DNA of 64,000 nucleotides from positions 1 to 64,000 of the forward strand of contig JAFUNJ010000009.1 in the NCBI GenBank assembly GCA_017482355.1, in the 5' to 3' direction. The notes under the pieces are model-generated. The model was not told the DNA's origin. It saw nothing but the letters and a program-made list of their open reading frames with translations, and made no database searches. This document shows positions 24,911 to 33,616 of this stretch, in pieces. Within the stretch, counting starts at the first letter, position 1, and each line of letters begins with the position of its first letter. Origin of the DNA: Clostridia bacterium. Its GTDB lineage: Bacteria; Bacillota; Clostridia; Oscillospirales; CAG-272. A program made the translations under genes and the position numbers.

Positions 24911-26261
24911 GGTCTATTCCTTTATAAAAGAGCACAAAGGTATTCTGATCCTGATGATTTTGCTGTTTTTGGAAAGAGTGGTCGCCATGTATGAATTTGG
25001 GATCATGTATTCCTTAAAAAATGATGACCTGTCTTATGTGAATAGCGGTATTACCTTTGCCAAAACCGGCATGATCACGATGCACGATACCGTTCCCAGC
25101 GCACAGATCATGCCCGGGATGACCGTGCTGATCGGTTTTCTTTCGCTGATTTTCGGCGAAGGAAAGCTGTTTTGGCTTGTGATGAAATTGTTGTGGTTTT
25201 TTATGGCGTCCATGACAGCGTGGTTTACCTATAGGAGCGTTAGCCTTTTTACACCGAAATGGTGCGGGATCCTTGCGGCTGTTTTTTATTTTCGTCCGGA
25301 TTACGTTTGGATGGATAACGTTATTTTGACAGAAACGCCCTTTTTGCTTGCGCTGACTGCAATGATATATTTCACCTTTAAAATGGCGAAAGAGCCAGGC
25401 TATAAAAACTTTTGGCTTTGTGCAATCGCCTATTTTTGCGGGCTGATGCTGAAGGCAAACATAGCGCCGTATCCGCTGTTTGTACTGGTCTATCTGCTCA
25501 TTGTGAAGTATGATAAGAAGTTGTTGATCAAGCAGTGCGCTCTTCTGATCGGATGTGTGCTTTGCTTTTTGATACCGTGGAGCATCCGAAACTATACCCA
25601 CTTTAATGCGTTTATTCCTTTGACCTATGGTTCCGGGAATCCCACCTTGCTGGGAACCTACCAGGGCGTAAGATATCCCGCAGATGAAAAACTGGATTAT
25701 GAGACGAATGTAGAGGAGGTCGCCCGGGAAAAATACGCAGAGTATTACGGTGAGGACGGAGAGGTGCTTCCTCAATACAGAAGATATGTCTCGTTAGGGA
25801 AAGACGCCATCAAGGCAAGGTATCGGCAGAAGTACTGGGCACAGACCGATTGGAAGAGTATGGTCTATTCTTATTTTGTGCGGAAGCCGCAGGATATGCT
25901 CAATAGTATATTTTATTGGAAAATGACCTTCAATATCAAAGGGGAGCTTTTGAAGGAGTTTCCCATTTGGGAAAATCTCTTCTGTATTCTTACGGTGCTT
26001 GCGGCGCTGATTCTGAAAAAATACAGGTATGCCGTTTTTTATGCCGCAGCTGTTTATTTGGGAAATATCTATATATACGCAATGACCTATTCTTATAGCC
26101 GGTATAATGCCTCACTGATCAGTGCGAAGTATATTTTGATAGGAATTGGTATCAGCCTTGTACTGCAACTGTTCATGAAAGGAATAAGGGCAATCAATAC
26201 CTTTGAAACAACGCAGCTTGCAGAAAAAAATGCGGAGGAAGGAAATAAAAGTTATGATTAA
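24891..26261 (+). CDS. GT39/ArnT-like GT-C glycosyltransferase
   Basis: 456 residues, about eleven membrane segments. The first extracytoplasmic loop has KNDDLSYVNSG, with an acidic pair as in ArnT/PMT GT-C enzymes, which take a sugar from polyprenyl phosphate outside the cell. A large soluble part follows around residues 260-340. I start at ATG 24891 (preceded by GGAGAAG-like sequence). Base composition is noticeably AT-richer than the flanking genes, suggesting that this decoration module (23827-26261) was exchanged by recombination. Confidence 0.75.
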   Translation: MKIMMNKVYSFIKEHKGILILMILLFLERVVAMYEFGIMYSLKNDDLSYVNSGITFAKTGMITMHDTVPSAQIMPGMTVLIGFLSLIFGEGKLFWLVMKLLWFFMASMTAWFTYRSVSLFTPKWCGILAAVFYFRPDYVWMDNVILTETPFLLALTAMIYFTFKMAKEPGYKNFWLCAIAYFCGLMLKANIAPYPLFVLVYLLIVKYDKKLLIKQCALLIGCVLCFLIPWSIRNYTHFNAFIPLTYGSGNPTLLGTYQGVRYPADEKLDYETNVEEVAREKYAEYYGEDGEVLPQYRRYVSLGKDAIKARYRQKYWAQTDWKSMVYSYFVRKPQDMLNSIFYWKMTFNIKGELLKEFPIWENLFCILTVLAALILKKYRYAVFYAAAVYLGNIYIYAMTYSYSRYNASLISAKYILIGIGISLVLQLFMKGIRAINTFETTQLAEKNAEEGNKSYD

Positions 26262-27360
26262 AGTAATGAGTATCTTCGGCACCCGCCCCGAAGCCATCAA
26301 GATGGCGCCTTTGGTAAAGGAGCTGGAGCGCCGCCCCGAGATCCAGAGCATCGTTTGCGTCACCGCCCAGCATCGGGAAATGCTGGATCAGGTGCTGGAG
26401 ACCTTTGAGATTACCCCCGATTACGATCTGAATATCATGAAGCAGGGCCAGACCCTTGCCGATATCACCACCCGTGCCCTGCAGGGCGTCAGCGAGGTGA
26501 TCCAGCAGGCCAAGCCCGATATCGTGCTGGTTCACGGCGATACCACCACCACCTTTGCCGGCGGCCTGGCCGCCTTCTATAATCAGGTGGCCATCGGCCA
26601 TGTGGAAGCGGGGCTGCGCACTTATAATAAGTATTCTCCCTATCCGGAGGAGATGAACCGCCAGATGGTGGATTGCATGACCGATATGTATTTTGCCCCT
26701 ACGGCCCTCAGCCGGCAAAATCTGCTGAAGGAAAATATTGATGACAGTAAGATCTACGTCACCGGCAATACGGCCATTGATGCCATGAGTACCACCGTGG
26801 AAAAGGATTATCACCATGAGGTGCTGGATTGGGTGGGGGAGGATAAAATGATCCTGCTCACCGCCCATCGCCGGGAAAATCTGGGTGAGCCCATGAAGAA
26901 TATCTTCCGGGGCATTCGCCGGGTGTTGGATGAAGTGCCCGGATTGAAGGTGGTTTATCCCATCCATAAGAATCCCATCGTCCGTGCGGCGGCTGATGAG
27001 GTGCTGAAGGATTGCGATCGGGTGAAGCTCATTGAGCCTTTGGAGGTGTTTGATTTCCATAACTTCCAGAATATGGCCCACCTAATCCTGACCGATAGCG
27101 GCGGTATTCAGGAGGAGGCGCCTTCTTTGGGCAAGCCGGTGCTGGTGTTGCGGGATACCACCGAGCGGCCCGAGGGTATTGATGCCGGTACGCTCAAGCT
27201 GGTGGGAACCGATGCGGATACTATTTATCGGGAGACCATGCGGCTGCTGACCGATCCTGCTGAGTATGAGCGGATGAGCCGGGCCTCCAATCCTTATGGT
27301 GATGGGCACGCCAGCGAGCGGATCGCTGATGCCATCATTGCGAAATTTTCGGAGAAGTGA
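26254..27360 (+). CDS. wecB: UDP-N-acetylglucosamine 2-epimerase (non-hydrolysing)
   Basis: 368 residues, typical for WecB/MnaA. Motifs are MSIFGTRPEAIKMAPLV, VHGDTTTTFAG, HVEAGLRTYNKYSPYPEE, TAHRRENLG and TDSGGIQEEAPSLGKPVLVLRDTTERPEG, carrying the conserved catalytic Asp, Glu and His residues of the fold. It produces UDP-ManNAc, the donor for the TagA-like enzyme at 21347. Its start overlaps the GT-C gene by 8 bases, with GGAGGAAGG 11 bases upstream. Also called MnaA in Bacillus. Confidence 0.96.
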   Translation: MIKVMSIFGTRPEAIKMAPLVKELERRPEIQSIVCVTAQHREMLDQVLETFEITPDYDLNIMKQGQTLADITTRALQGVSEVIQQAKPDIVLVHGDTTTTFAGGLAAFYNQVAIGHVEAGLRTYNKYSPYPEEMNRQMVDCMTDMYFAPTALSRQNLLKENIDDSKIYVTGNTAIDAMSTTVEKDYHHEVLDWVGEDKMILLTAHRRENLGEPMKNIFRGIRRVLDEVPGLKVVYPIHKNPIVRAAADEVLKDCDRVKLIEPLEVFDFHNFQNMAHLILTDSGGIQEEAPSLGKPVLVLRDTTERPEGIDAGTLKLVGTDADTIYRETMRLLTDPAEYERMSRASNPYGDGHASERIADAIIAKFSEK

Positions 27361-27361
27361 T

Positions 27362-28333
27362 ATGCTGATTAGTATTATTATTCCGGTTTATAACACCAAG
27401 GATTACCTTGAAAAATGCGTAAGCTCTGTGCTGGCCTGCGATTACAGCGATTGCGAGATTCTGCTCATCGATGATGGCTCCACCGATGGGGAGACCCCCG
27501 CTCTCTGCGATGCCATTGCTGAAAGAGATCCTGCGATCCGCGTGATCCACCAGCAGAATAAGGGGCTGGGCGGTGCCCGGAATACCGGTATTGAAGAAGC
27601 GACGGGTGAGTATCTTTTTTTCATTGATAGCGATGATACCATCGTTCCCCAAGCTCTGGAGCTGCTGAAAAAGGAGATCAGCCGTACCCATGCGGAGATC
27701 TATTCCTTTAATATGACCTCGAAAGATGATAACGAAAACCGTTCTTTGTTAATAACGAATTATTATGAGTCTGAAACATCGTTTTCATTGGCCGAGCATC
27801 CGGAATATATGCAATCTGTTCCCAGCGCTTGCTGCCGGATCTGGAAAAAAAGCCTTTATACTGAAAATGAGATCTATTTTCCGGAAAGGGTGTGGTATGA
27901 GGATATCCGTACCACAGTAAAGCTGTTTGCGCTGGCATCTTCTATTGTTACATTAAAATCCCCGTTGTATATTTATTATATGCGGGAAGGCTCTATCATG
28001 CATTCTGCAAACCTGGACCGCAGCAGGGAGATCATCGATGCTTTCGAGGATCTTTTGGGCTGGTACCGGGAAAAGGGATTATTCGAGCAATATAAAGAGG
28101 TGCTCTGCCGCCTTTGTATAGAGCACGTTTATCTTACCGCCTCTGTTCGGGTGCTCCGTGGGGATCGGAAGCATCCTCTACTGAAGGAATTTGCAGATTA
28201 TCTTAAAAGGAATTTTCCGGATTATAAAAAGGCCGATCTGTCCTTCTTGCCGGCTGCCCGTAGGTTGGTATTCCGGCTGCTGGAATGGAAACAGTATGCA
28301 TTGATCATGCTGCTCTTTAAAATTAAATCATAG
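27362..28333 (+). CDS. Glycosyltransferase family 2
   Basis: 323 residues. GT-A motifs are ISIIIPVYNTKDYLEKCVSS, LIDDGSTDGETP, NKGLGGARNTGIEEATGEYLFFIDSDD (DxD) and WYEDI near residue 180, typical of capsule and teichoic-acid transferases of this family. The second half is helical with no membrane segment. Probably extends the repeat unit in the cytoplasm. ATG 27362 follows one base after the wecB stop. Confidence 0.88.
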   Translation: MLISIIIPVYNTKDYLEKCVSSVLACDYSDCEILLIDDGSTDGETPALCDAIAERDPAIRVIHQQNKGLGGARNTGIEEATGEYLFFIDSDDTIVPQALELLKKEISRTHAEIYSFNMTSKDDNENRSLLITNYYESETSFSLAEHPEYMQSVPSACCRIWKKSLYTENEIYFPERVWYEDIRTTVKLFALASSIVTLKSPLYIYYMREGSIMHSANLDRSREIIDAFEDLLGWYREKGLFEQYKEVLCRLCIEHVYLTASVRVLRGDRKHPLLKEFADYLKRNFPDYKKADLSFLPAARRLVFRLLEWKQYALIMLLFKIKS

Positions 28334-28348
28334 AAACGAGGCGTTTTT

Positions 28349-29617
28349 TTGAAGAAACTCGATTTCAGTAATAATAAGCGGGGCGTGTTGTTTAAAAACA
28401 CGCTCATGCTCTATATTCTGCAGGCCTCTACTGCGTTGCTGGCGGTGGCGGTGGCACCCTATCAAAGCCGTGTTCTGGGCCCCGAGGTGTTCGGCGGGAT
28501 CTTTAAGGCATCTGCGGCGATCATCGTTTATTTCCAGCTGATCATTGATTTTGGCTTTATGCTTTCTGCTACCGAGGAGGTTTCTTTGGAGCGGGAAAAT
28601 AAAGGCCGGCTGCAGGAGATCTTTACCTCTGTCACCCTTTCCAAGCTGGGGCTGGCGGTGATCTCCTTTGCGCTGCTGATGATCCTCAGCAGCGTGATCC
28701 CTGCTTGGGAGCATAAGAAAACGGTGCTGATCCTCACCTTCTTTGCCACCCTTTTGAATTCCATGATTCCCGATTATTTGTATCGGGGCTTGGAAAAGAT
28801 GACTGCCATTACCATCCGTACGGTGCTGATCAAGGTGTTCTTTACAGTGGCGACCTTCCTGTTTTTGAAGGGGCCGGAGGATGTGTGGGTGATCCCCACT
28901 TTGAATATCATTGGCAACGGTGTGGCGCTGATCGCGGCGTATGTTCATGTTTATAAGGCGTTGGGGATCGGCTTTGTGAAGCCCCGCCTTGCTGCTATCT
29001 GGAGAGAATTTAAAAAATCCTCCGTGTTCTTTTACTCCCGGATCGCCACCACCGCCTATACGGCCTTGAATACGGTAATTCTGGATATCATTACCGGCAG
29101 CGGCAGCGATACCGGCTTTTATACCTCGGCCAATCAGCTGATCGAAACCGGCAAAACGGCAGTTTCGCCGATCTCGGATAGCTTTTATCCTTATATGACC
29201 AAAAATAAGGACTTTAAACTGCTGAAAAAGGTTCTGCTGTTGATCGAACCGGTGATCTTTGTGTTCTGCGCCGTCGTTTTTGTCTTTGCAAAGGAATTCT
29301 GCGTGCTGTTTTTTGGGCCGGAATATGCAGCGGCCGGGGATGTGCTGCGGGCGATGCTGCCGGTGGGCGTGGTGATCCTGCCCAGCTATCTTCTGGGTTT
29401 CCCCACCCTTACGGCAATGGGCAAAACCAAGCACGCAAACTATTCCACCATCTTTGGATCTGTGCTGCAGTTTTTGATGCTGGGTCTGATGTTCCTGACC
29501 GATCATGTCAATATGATCACCTTGGCGCTTACGGTATCCATTACCGAAACCGCCATCCTTGCATATCGCATTGTGATTGTGGTGAAAAACCGCCATCTCA
29601 TGAAGAAGGAGAATTGA
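28349..29617 (+). CDS. Wzx/RfbX-type polysaccharide flippase
   Basis: 422 residues with about twelve membrane segments, beginning KKLDFSNNKRGVLFKNTLMLYILQ and PYQSRVLGPEVFGG, the typical start of MOP-superfamily Wzx/RfbX flippases. It should flip undecaprenyl-PP-linked repeat units. The start codon is TTG 28349 with only a weak GAGG upstream. In Bacillus-type teichoic acid loci export is by the TagGH ABC transporter; here a Wzx protein takes that place. It ends one base before the next gene. Confidence 0.87.
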   Translation: MKKLDFSNNKRGVLFKNTLMLYILQASTALLAVAVAPYQSRVLGPEVFGGIFKASAAIIVYFQLIIDFGFMLSATEEVSLERENKGRLQEIFTSVTLSKLGLAVISFALLMILSSVIPAWEHKKTVLILTFFATLLNSMIPDYLYRGLEKMTAITIRTVLIKVFFTVATFLFLKGPEDVWVIPTLNIIGNGVALIAAYVHVYKALGIGFVKPRLAAIWREFKKSSVFFYSRIATTAYTALNTVILDIITGSGSDTGFYTSANQLIETGKTAVSPISDSFYPYMTKNKDFKLLKKVLLLIEPVIFVFCAVVFVFAKEFCVLFFGPEYAAAGDVLRAMLPVGVVILPSYLLGFPTLTAMGKTKHANYSTIFGSVLQFLMLGLMFLTDHVNMITLALTVSITETAILAYRIVIVVKNRHLMKKEN

Positions 29618-29618
29618 A

Positions 29619-30755
29619 ATGGGGATTGTGAATAAATTGTATATCGCCGGCTGCTGGGTGCTGAGTCTGGCCCTTCCGGTGAATAAAAAGAAGGTCGTGT
29701 TCAGCAGCTACTACGGTCGGGGCTATTCCGATAATCCCAAGGCCATCTGTGAAGCCCTGCGGGCGGCGGATTCCGATGCGGAATTGGTCTGGCTGGTAAA
29801 GAACGAAAAGGAAGCCGCCTCCCTGCCGGAGGGGGTTAAGCCATGCCCTTACGGTTCTGCCAGACGGGTCTTTGCTCTGGCTACCGCCGGGGTTTGGGTG
29901 GATAACTGCCGGAAATATGACCGTTTTAAAAAGAAAAATCAGTATTATCTCCAAACCTGGCATGGTTTTCCCCTGAAACGGATCGAAAAGGATGCCTATG
30001 ATGCGTTGGGGCCTGAATACGAAAAGGGAGCCAAGCGGGATTCCGCCAAGATCGATCTGCTGCTGTCCAACAGCGGCTTTTGCACCGAGACGCTTCGCCG
30101 CTGCTTTTGGTATGACGGAGAGATCGCTGAGTACGGCAGCCCCCGCAATGATGTGTTCTTCAAGCCGGATCCTCATACCGATCGGAAGGTGCGGGAGGCG
30201 TTCTCGCTGCCTGCCGATCGGAAGCTGGTACTTTATGCCCCCACCTTCCGGGCCGATCATTCCATGGACGCCTATGAGTTGGATGCCAAAAAATTGGGAG
30301 AGGCCTGCGAAAAACGCTTTGGCGGAAAGTGGACAGTTCTCATCCGGCTGCATCCGAATGTGGCCTTCCAGTCTGAAAAACTCTTTGCGTACGACGGCGA
30401 AACGGTGGTAGATGCCACTATGTATCCCGATATGCAGGAACTGCTTTGCGGTTGTGATATGCTGATCACCGATTATTCTTCCTCTATGTTTGATTTTGCC
30501 CTGAGCGGCAAGCCATGCCTGCGTTTTGCGCTGGATATTGAGGATTATAAGAAGGATCGGAACTTTTATTTCACCCAGGAGGAAATGCCCTTCCCCTTGG
30601 CAGATTCTAATGAGGCACTGGCCGAATGTGTACTGCAATTTAATGAAGCAAGCTATCAGGCGGTGTGGAAGGCCTTTACCGAAAAGAATACATTCTGTGA
30701 GGATGGCAACGCCGCCAAGCGGTGCGCTGATTGGATTCTGGAAAAAATCAAATAA
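29619..30755 (+). CDS. CDP-glycerol glycerophosphotransferase family protein (TagB/TagF-like)
   Basis: 378 residues, the size of TagB (primase) rather than of the long polymerase TagF. Family motifs are FSSYYGRGYSDNPKAI, QTWHGFPLKRI (catalytic-base His), YAPTFRAD, RLHPNV and TDYSSSMFDFALSGKP. It transfers glycerol phosphate from CDP-glycerol made by TagD. Whether it adds a single unit or a chain is not visible. Last gene of the operon, followed at once by a terminator. Confidence 0.9.
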   Translation: MGIVNKLYIAGCWVLSLALPVNKKKVVFSSYYGRGYSDNPKAICEALRAADSDAELVWLVKNEKEAASLPEGVKPCPYGSARRVFALATAGVWVDNCRKYDRFKKKNQYYLQTWHGFPLKRIEKDAYDALGPEYEKGAKRDSAKIDLLLSNSGFCTETLRRCFWYDGEIAEYGSPRNDVFFKPDPHTDRKVREAFSLPADRKLVLYAPTFRADHSMDAYELDAKKLGEACEKRFGGKWTVLIRLHPNVAFQSEKLFAYDGETVVDATMYPDMQELLCGCDMLITDYSSSMFDFALSGKPCLRFALDIEDYKKDRNFYFTQEEMPFPLADSNEALAECVLQFNEASYQAVWKAFTEKNTFCEDGNAAKRCADWILEKIK

Positions 30756-30783
30756 AAAGCGTGCCTTCTGGCACGTTTTTTAT
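30754..30783 (+). terminator. Terminator of the glycopolymer operon
   Basis: AAAAAGCGTGCC (30754-30765) pairs with GGCACGTTTTT (30770-30780), loop TTCT, followed by T-rich sequence. Confidence 0.88.
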
Positions 30784-30811
30784 TGCATTTTCAAAAAGAA
30801 AAGTCTATAAT
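30783..30811 (+). promoter_or_regulatory. Promoter of the MATE transporter gene
   Basis: TTGCAT (30783-30788), 17-base spacer, TATAAT (30806-30811), directly after the preceding terminator. The ATG at 30816 would be leaderless from this promoter, favouring ATG 30843 as start. Confidence 0.65.
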
Positions 30812-30842
30812 AACAATGAAAAAAACAAGGAAGGTCTCCATT

Positions 30843-32198
30843 ATGCGCTGGATCACAAGAGATAAGCATTTTTATAAAACCATCGTTACGCTGGCGGTGC
30901 CTATTTCCATGCAGGCGCTGGTGACTTTTTTGGTGGGCTTTGCCGATAATGTGATGATCAGTTCTTTTGGAGATGCTGCCGTTTCCGGCGTGCTCTTTGG
31001 CGGGCAGATCCAATTTTTGCTGCAGCAGCTGGTATTTGGCTTGGGCAGCGCCTTGATGATCATGACCGCCCAATATTGGGGCAGGGGAGATCTGGAACCC
31101 ATCCGCCGGCTGCTGGGTCTGGTGCTGCGGATCGGCGGGGCGGCCGCCCTGGTGATGACGGCCCTTTCCTTTTTGATGCCCCGTCAGCTGCTGGGGCTGT
31201 TCACCGACCAGGCTGTTTCCCTGGATCAGGGGGTCGCTTATCTCAGGATCCTTTGTTGGAGCTTTTTGTTCTATGTGGTCTCCCAGATTCTGGCCTTTGC
31301 CATGCGCAGCGTAGAGACTGCCTTTATCGGTGCGGTGGCGTCTGTTGCTGCGCTGGTGGTCAATGTGTTGCTGAATTGGGTGCTGATCTTCGGCGTGGGC
31401 CCTTGCCCGGCTTTAGGGGTGCGGGGCGCCGCTCTTGCAACGCTGATTGCCCGCGGGGTGGAGTGCGCGGTGATGGTGTTCTATGTTTTTGGGAAGGATC
31501 AGAAGTTGCAGATGCGGCTTCGGGATATCTTCCGTTCCTCCGGGGAGCTTTTGAAGCAATATCTGCACTATGGCATTCCGGTGGTGGCCGGCGATCTGGT
31601 ATGGGCGGTGAATGTGCTTTGCCAGAACGCCCTGCTGGGCCATTATACCGAGGATGTTTCTGCTGCCGCCAGCATCACCAACACCCTGAACAGCCTGATC
31701 TATGTAGTGCTGAACGGACTTTGGGGCGGTGTTTCGGTGCTGATCGGCAAAACCATCGGGGAAGGCCGGCGGGAAAAGGTAAAGGAATATGCCCGCACCT
31801 GCCAGATCCTCTTTTTAGGGGTGGGGCTGGTTTCCGGCGGCTTTGTGTTCAGCTGTAAGGGGCTGTTTCTGGCTATGTATGCCGGTATCAGTGCCGGTGC
31901 CCGGGAGGTTGCCCTTCAATTCATGACCGTTCTTTCTGTGACCATCATCGGTTCCTGCTATGAGGCCTGCTGCCTTGGCTCTCTGGTCAAGGCCGGCGGC
32001 GATACCTCCTTTGTGTTTAAAAACGATTCCATCTTCGTGTTTTTAGTGGTGCTTCCTTCGGCATTTCTTGCCCGCTGGTTGGGCGCGCCCCTTTGGGTGG
32101 TATTCCTCTGCCTGAAAAGCGATCAGCTGCTCAAATGTATCGTGGCGGTGATCAAGGTCAACCGCTTCCGCTGGATCCGGGAAATTGCAAAGACCTAA
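30843..32198 (+). CDS. MATE-family efflux transporter
   Basis: 451 residues, twelve hydrophobic segments in two similar halves, beginning with ALPVSL-like LAVPISMQALVTFLVGFADNVMISSFGD, a standard MATE/DinF N-lobe, and continuing with repeats of the fold (AASITNTLNSLIYVVLNGLWGGVSVLIGK). Such proteins export cationic drugs or metabolites using Na+ or H+. Start at ATG 30843 after AAGGAAGGT. It has its own promoter and overlaps the convergent ylmC-like gene by 4 bases. Substrate unknown. Confidence 0.9.
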   Translation: MRWITRDKHFYKTIVTLAVPISMQALVTFLVGFADNVMISSFGDAAVSGVLFGGQIQFLLQQLVFGLGSALMIMTAQYWGRGDLEPIRRLLGLVLRIGGAAALVMTALSFLMPRQLLGLFTDQAVSLDQGVAYLRILCWSFLFYVVSQILAFAMRSVETAFIGAVASVAALVVNVLLNWVLIFGVGPCPALGVRGAALATLIARGVECAVMVFYVFGKDQKLQMRLRDIFRSSGELLKQYLHYGIPVVAGDLVWAVNVLCQNALLGHYTEDVSAAASITNTLNSLIYVVLNGLWGGVSVLIGKTIGEGRREKVKEYARTCQILFLGVGLVSGGFVFSCKGLFLAMYAGISAGAREVALQFMTVLSVTIIGSCYEACCLGSLVKAGGDTSFVFKNDSIFVFLVVLPSAFLARWLGAPLWVVFLCLKSDQLLKCIVAVIKVNRFRWIREIAKT

Positions 32199-32428
32199 CG
32201 GCAGACGGGTTCCTTGCAGATCCAGATCACATCCTCCCCGATCCGCTCTACATCGCACCAGGGGATCCGCATCTCCTCCCGGCGGAAAAAGCCCTTTCCG
32301 CATAGGATAATGGCCTCGATCTTGCCGCAATCGCAGCTGATGATGAAATCAGTGGGAAACCCCAATTTCCGGCCGCTGCAGGCAACGATCACTTCCTTTT
32401 GTTTTAAACTGTCGATGGACATTTCCAT
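32195..32428 (-). CDS. YlmC/YmxH-family PRC-barrel protein
   Basis: 77 residues, a single PRC-barrel: SIDSLKQKEVIVACSGRKLGFPTDFII then IPWCDVERIGEDVIWI. This is the small family (YlmC/YmxH) conserved in spore-forming Firmicutes and linked to sporulation. Function is otherwise unknown. It is divergent from the ywlG-like gene and overlaps the MATE gene tail to tail by 4 bases. Confidence 0.85.
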   Translation of the reverse strand: MEMSIDSLKQKEVIVACSGRKLGFPTDFIISCDCGKIEAIILCGKGFFRREEMRIPWCDVERIGEDVIWICKEPVCR

Positions 32429-32465
32429 AAAATCACCTCAATCTAACATATGAAAGGCGAAAAAA

Positions 32466-33011
32466 ATGAATACAAATTTTAAAAATCAAGCGTATACTGC
32501 CGCCAGAGAATTGGCGGAAAATTTAAAGCCCGGCGACCTGCTGGTGGTGGGCTGCTCCTCCAGCGAGATCGCCGGGGAAAAGATCGGCACCCATTCTGCC
32601 CCGGAGACTGGGAAAGAAGTAGCCGAAGGGATCCTGCAGGCCTGCGGCGAGGCGGGGGTCTTTCTGGCCGCCCAGTGCTGCGAGCATCTGAATCGGGCGT
32701 TGATCCTGGAGCGAGAGGTAGCCGAAAAGCGGGGGTATCCCATCGTGAATGCGGTGCCTCAGCCTAAGGCCGGCGGCTCCTTTGCCACCGCTGCCTATCA
32801 GCTGATGAAGGATCCGGTGGCGGTGGAGCATATCGCCGCGGAAGCCGGCCTGGATATCGGCGGCACCCTGATCGGGATGCACCTCAGGGAGGTGGCGGTT
32901 CCCTGCCGCCTGAGCCTCCGGAAGATCGGTGATGCCATCCTCCTTGCCGCCCGCACCCGCCCCAAATTCATCGGCGGCGAACGGGCCCATTATGATGAAA
33001 AGTTAAAATAA
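32466..33011 (+). CDS. UPF0340/TIGR01440 (YwlG-like) protein
   Basis: 181 residues, the typical length of YwlG/UPF0340. Characteristic segments are LVVGCSSSEIAGEKIGTHS, QCCEHLNRAL, GGSFATAAY and DIGGTLIGMHLREVAVP. The family is widespread in Firmicutes, is cytoplasmic and has no firmly known activity. A strong bidirectional terminator follows, separating it from the convergent pilus operon. Confidence 0.9.
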   Translation: MNTNFKNQAYTAARELAENLKPGDLLVVGCSSSEIAGEKIGTHSAPETGKEVAEGILQACGEAGVFLAAQCCEHLNRALILEREVAEKRGYPIVNAVPQPKAGGSFATAAYQLMKDPVAVEHIAAEAGLDIGGTLIGMHLREVAVPCRLSLRKIGDAILLAARTRPKFIGGERAHYDEKLK

Positions 33012-33046
33012 TAACCAAAAGCCCCAGTCGGGGCTTTTGGTTATTT
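33009..33046. terminator. Bidirectional terminator between ywlG-like gene and pilus operon
   Basis: ATAACCAAAAGCCCC (33011-33025) and GGGGCTTTTGGTTAT (33030-33044) are a perfect 15-bp stem with a 4-base loop, flanked by A and T runs. It overlaps the stop codon of the last pilus gene. Confidence 0.9.
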
Positions 33047-33616
33047 CAGGCTGCAGCGGATGACGGTGTAGTCCAGATTATAGGTGTTTCTGGCGAAGAG
33101 GGTCAGGTCTGCATCCCGGCTCAGGTTTTCGGCAGAAACATCTTTTGTTTTTTCAATGGCGGTCACGGTGAAGCGATACCGACCGCCGGTCGTGTCGGTC
33201 ACATAGACGGTATCGCCGTTGGTGACGGTTTTGGTAAAGTCCAATTGTCCCGGGGCGTCGCTGCCGCCGATGATCAGGCTGTTATCGTAAAGGCTTCCCG
33301 TGTATCGGCAAGGGTATCTGGCCACCGCGGCTGGATTCCAATGGGCGTAGAGGGGTAGTGTTGTTCCGTAGGCAGGGAGCTCCATCACCCCGGCAAAATC
33401 GGTGCCCTCCACCTCCAGCAGGGGCATGGCGGGATCGGTGCGGCCGTCGGGGGCGGTATCCTGCACCTCCGGCATCAGGGCAAGCAGCTGGGTGTAAAGG
33501 GCATCGGCCTTTTCGGCTGCCTGCTTTTGAAAGACTTGGGTGCCAAAAACCGCAAGAACGGCAAGAAGGATCAGCAGGATTCCAAGTATCAGCGGGATCC
33601 GGGTTCGTTTTCTCAT
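33041..33616 (-). CDS. Sortase-like protein lacking the catalytic triad
   Basis: 191 residues: one N-terminal membrane segment (about 8-26) and a sortase-like beta-barrel domain. LYAHWNP, SLIIGGSDAPGQLDFTKTVTNGDTVYVTD and ADLTLFARNTYNLDYTVIRCSL line up with the regions that hold the catalytic His, Cys and Arg in sortases. In this protein the His position is GGSD (117-120), the TLxTC Cys position is TLFAR (172-176), and the expected Arg is not in register. It therefore looks non-catalytic. Last gene of the pilus operon; its start overlaps the basal pilin by 4 bases. It may be a scaffold or housekeeping-sortase helper. Alternatively, a distant enzyme with a rearranged active site. Confidence 0.65.
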   Translation of the reverse strand: MRKRTRIPLILGILLILLAVLAVFGTQVFQKQAAEKADALYTQLLALMPEVQDTAPDGRTDPAMPLLEVEGTDFAGVMELPAYGTTLPLYAHWNPAAVARYPCRYTGSLYDNSLIIGGSDAPGQLDFTKTVTNGDTVYVTDTTGGRYRFTVTAIEKTKDVSAENLSRDADLTLFARNTYNLDYTVIRCSLK

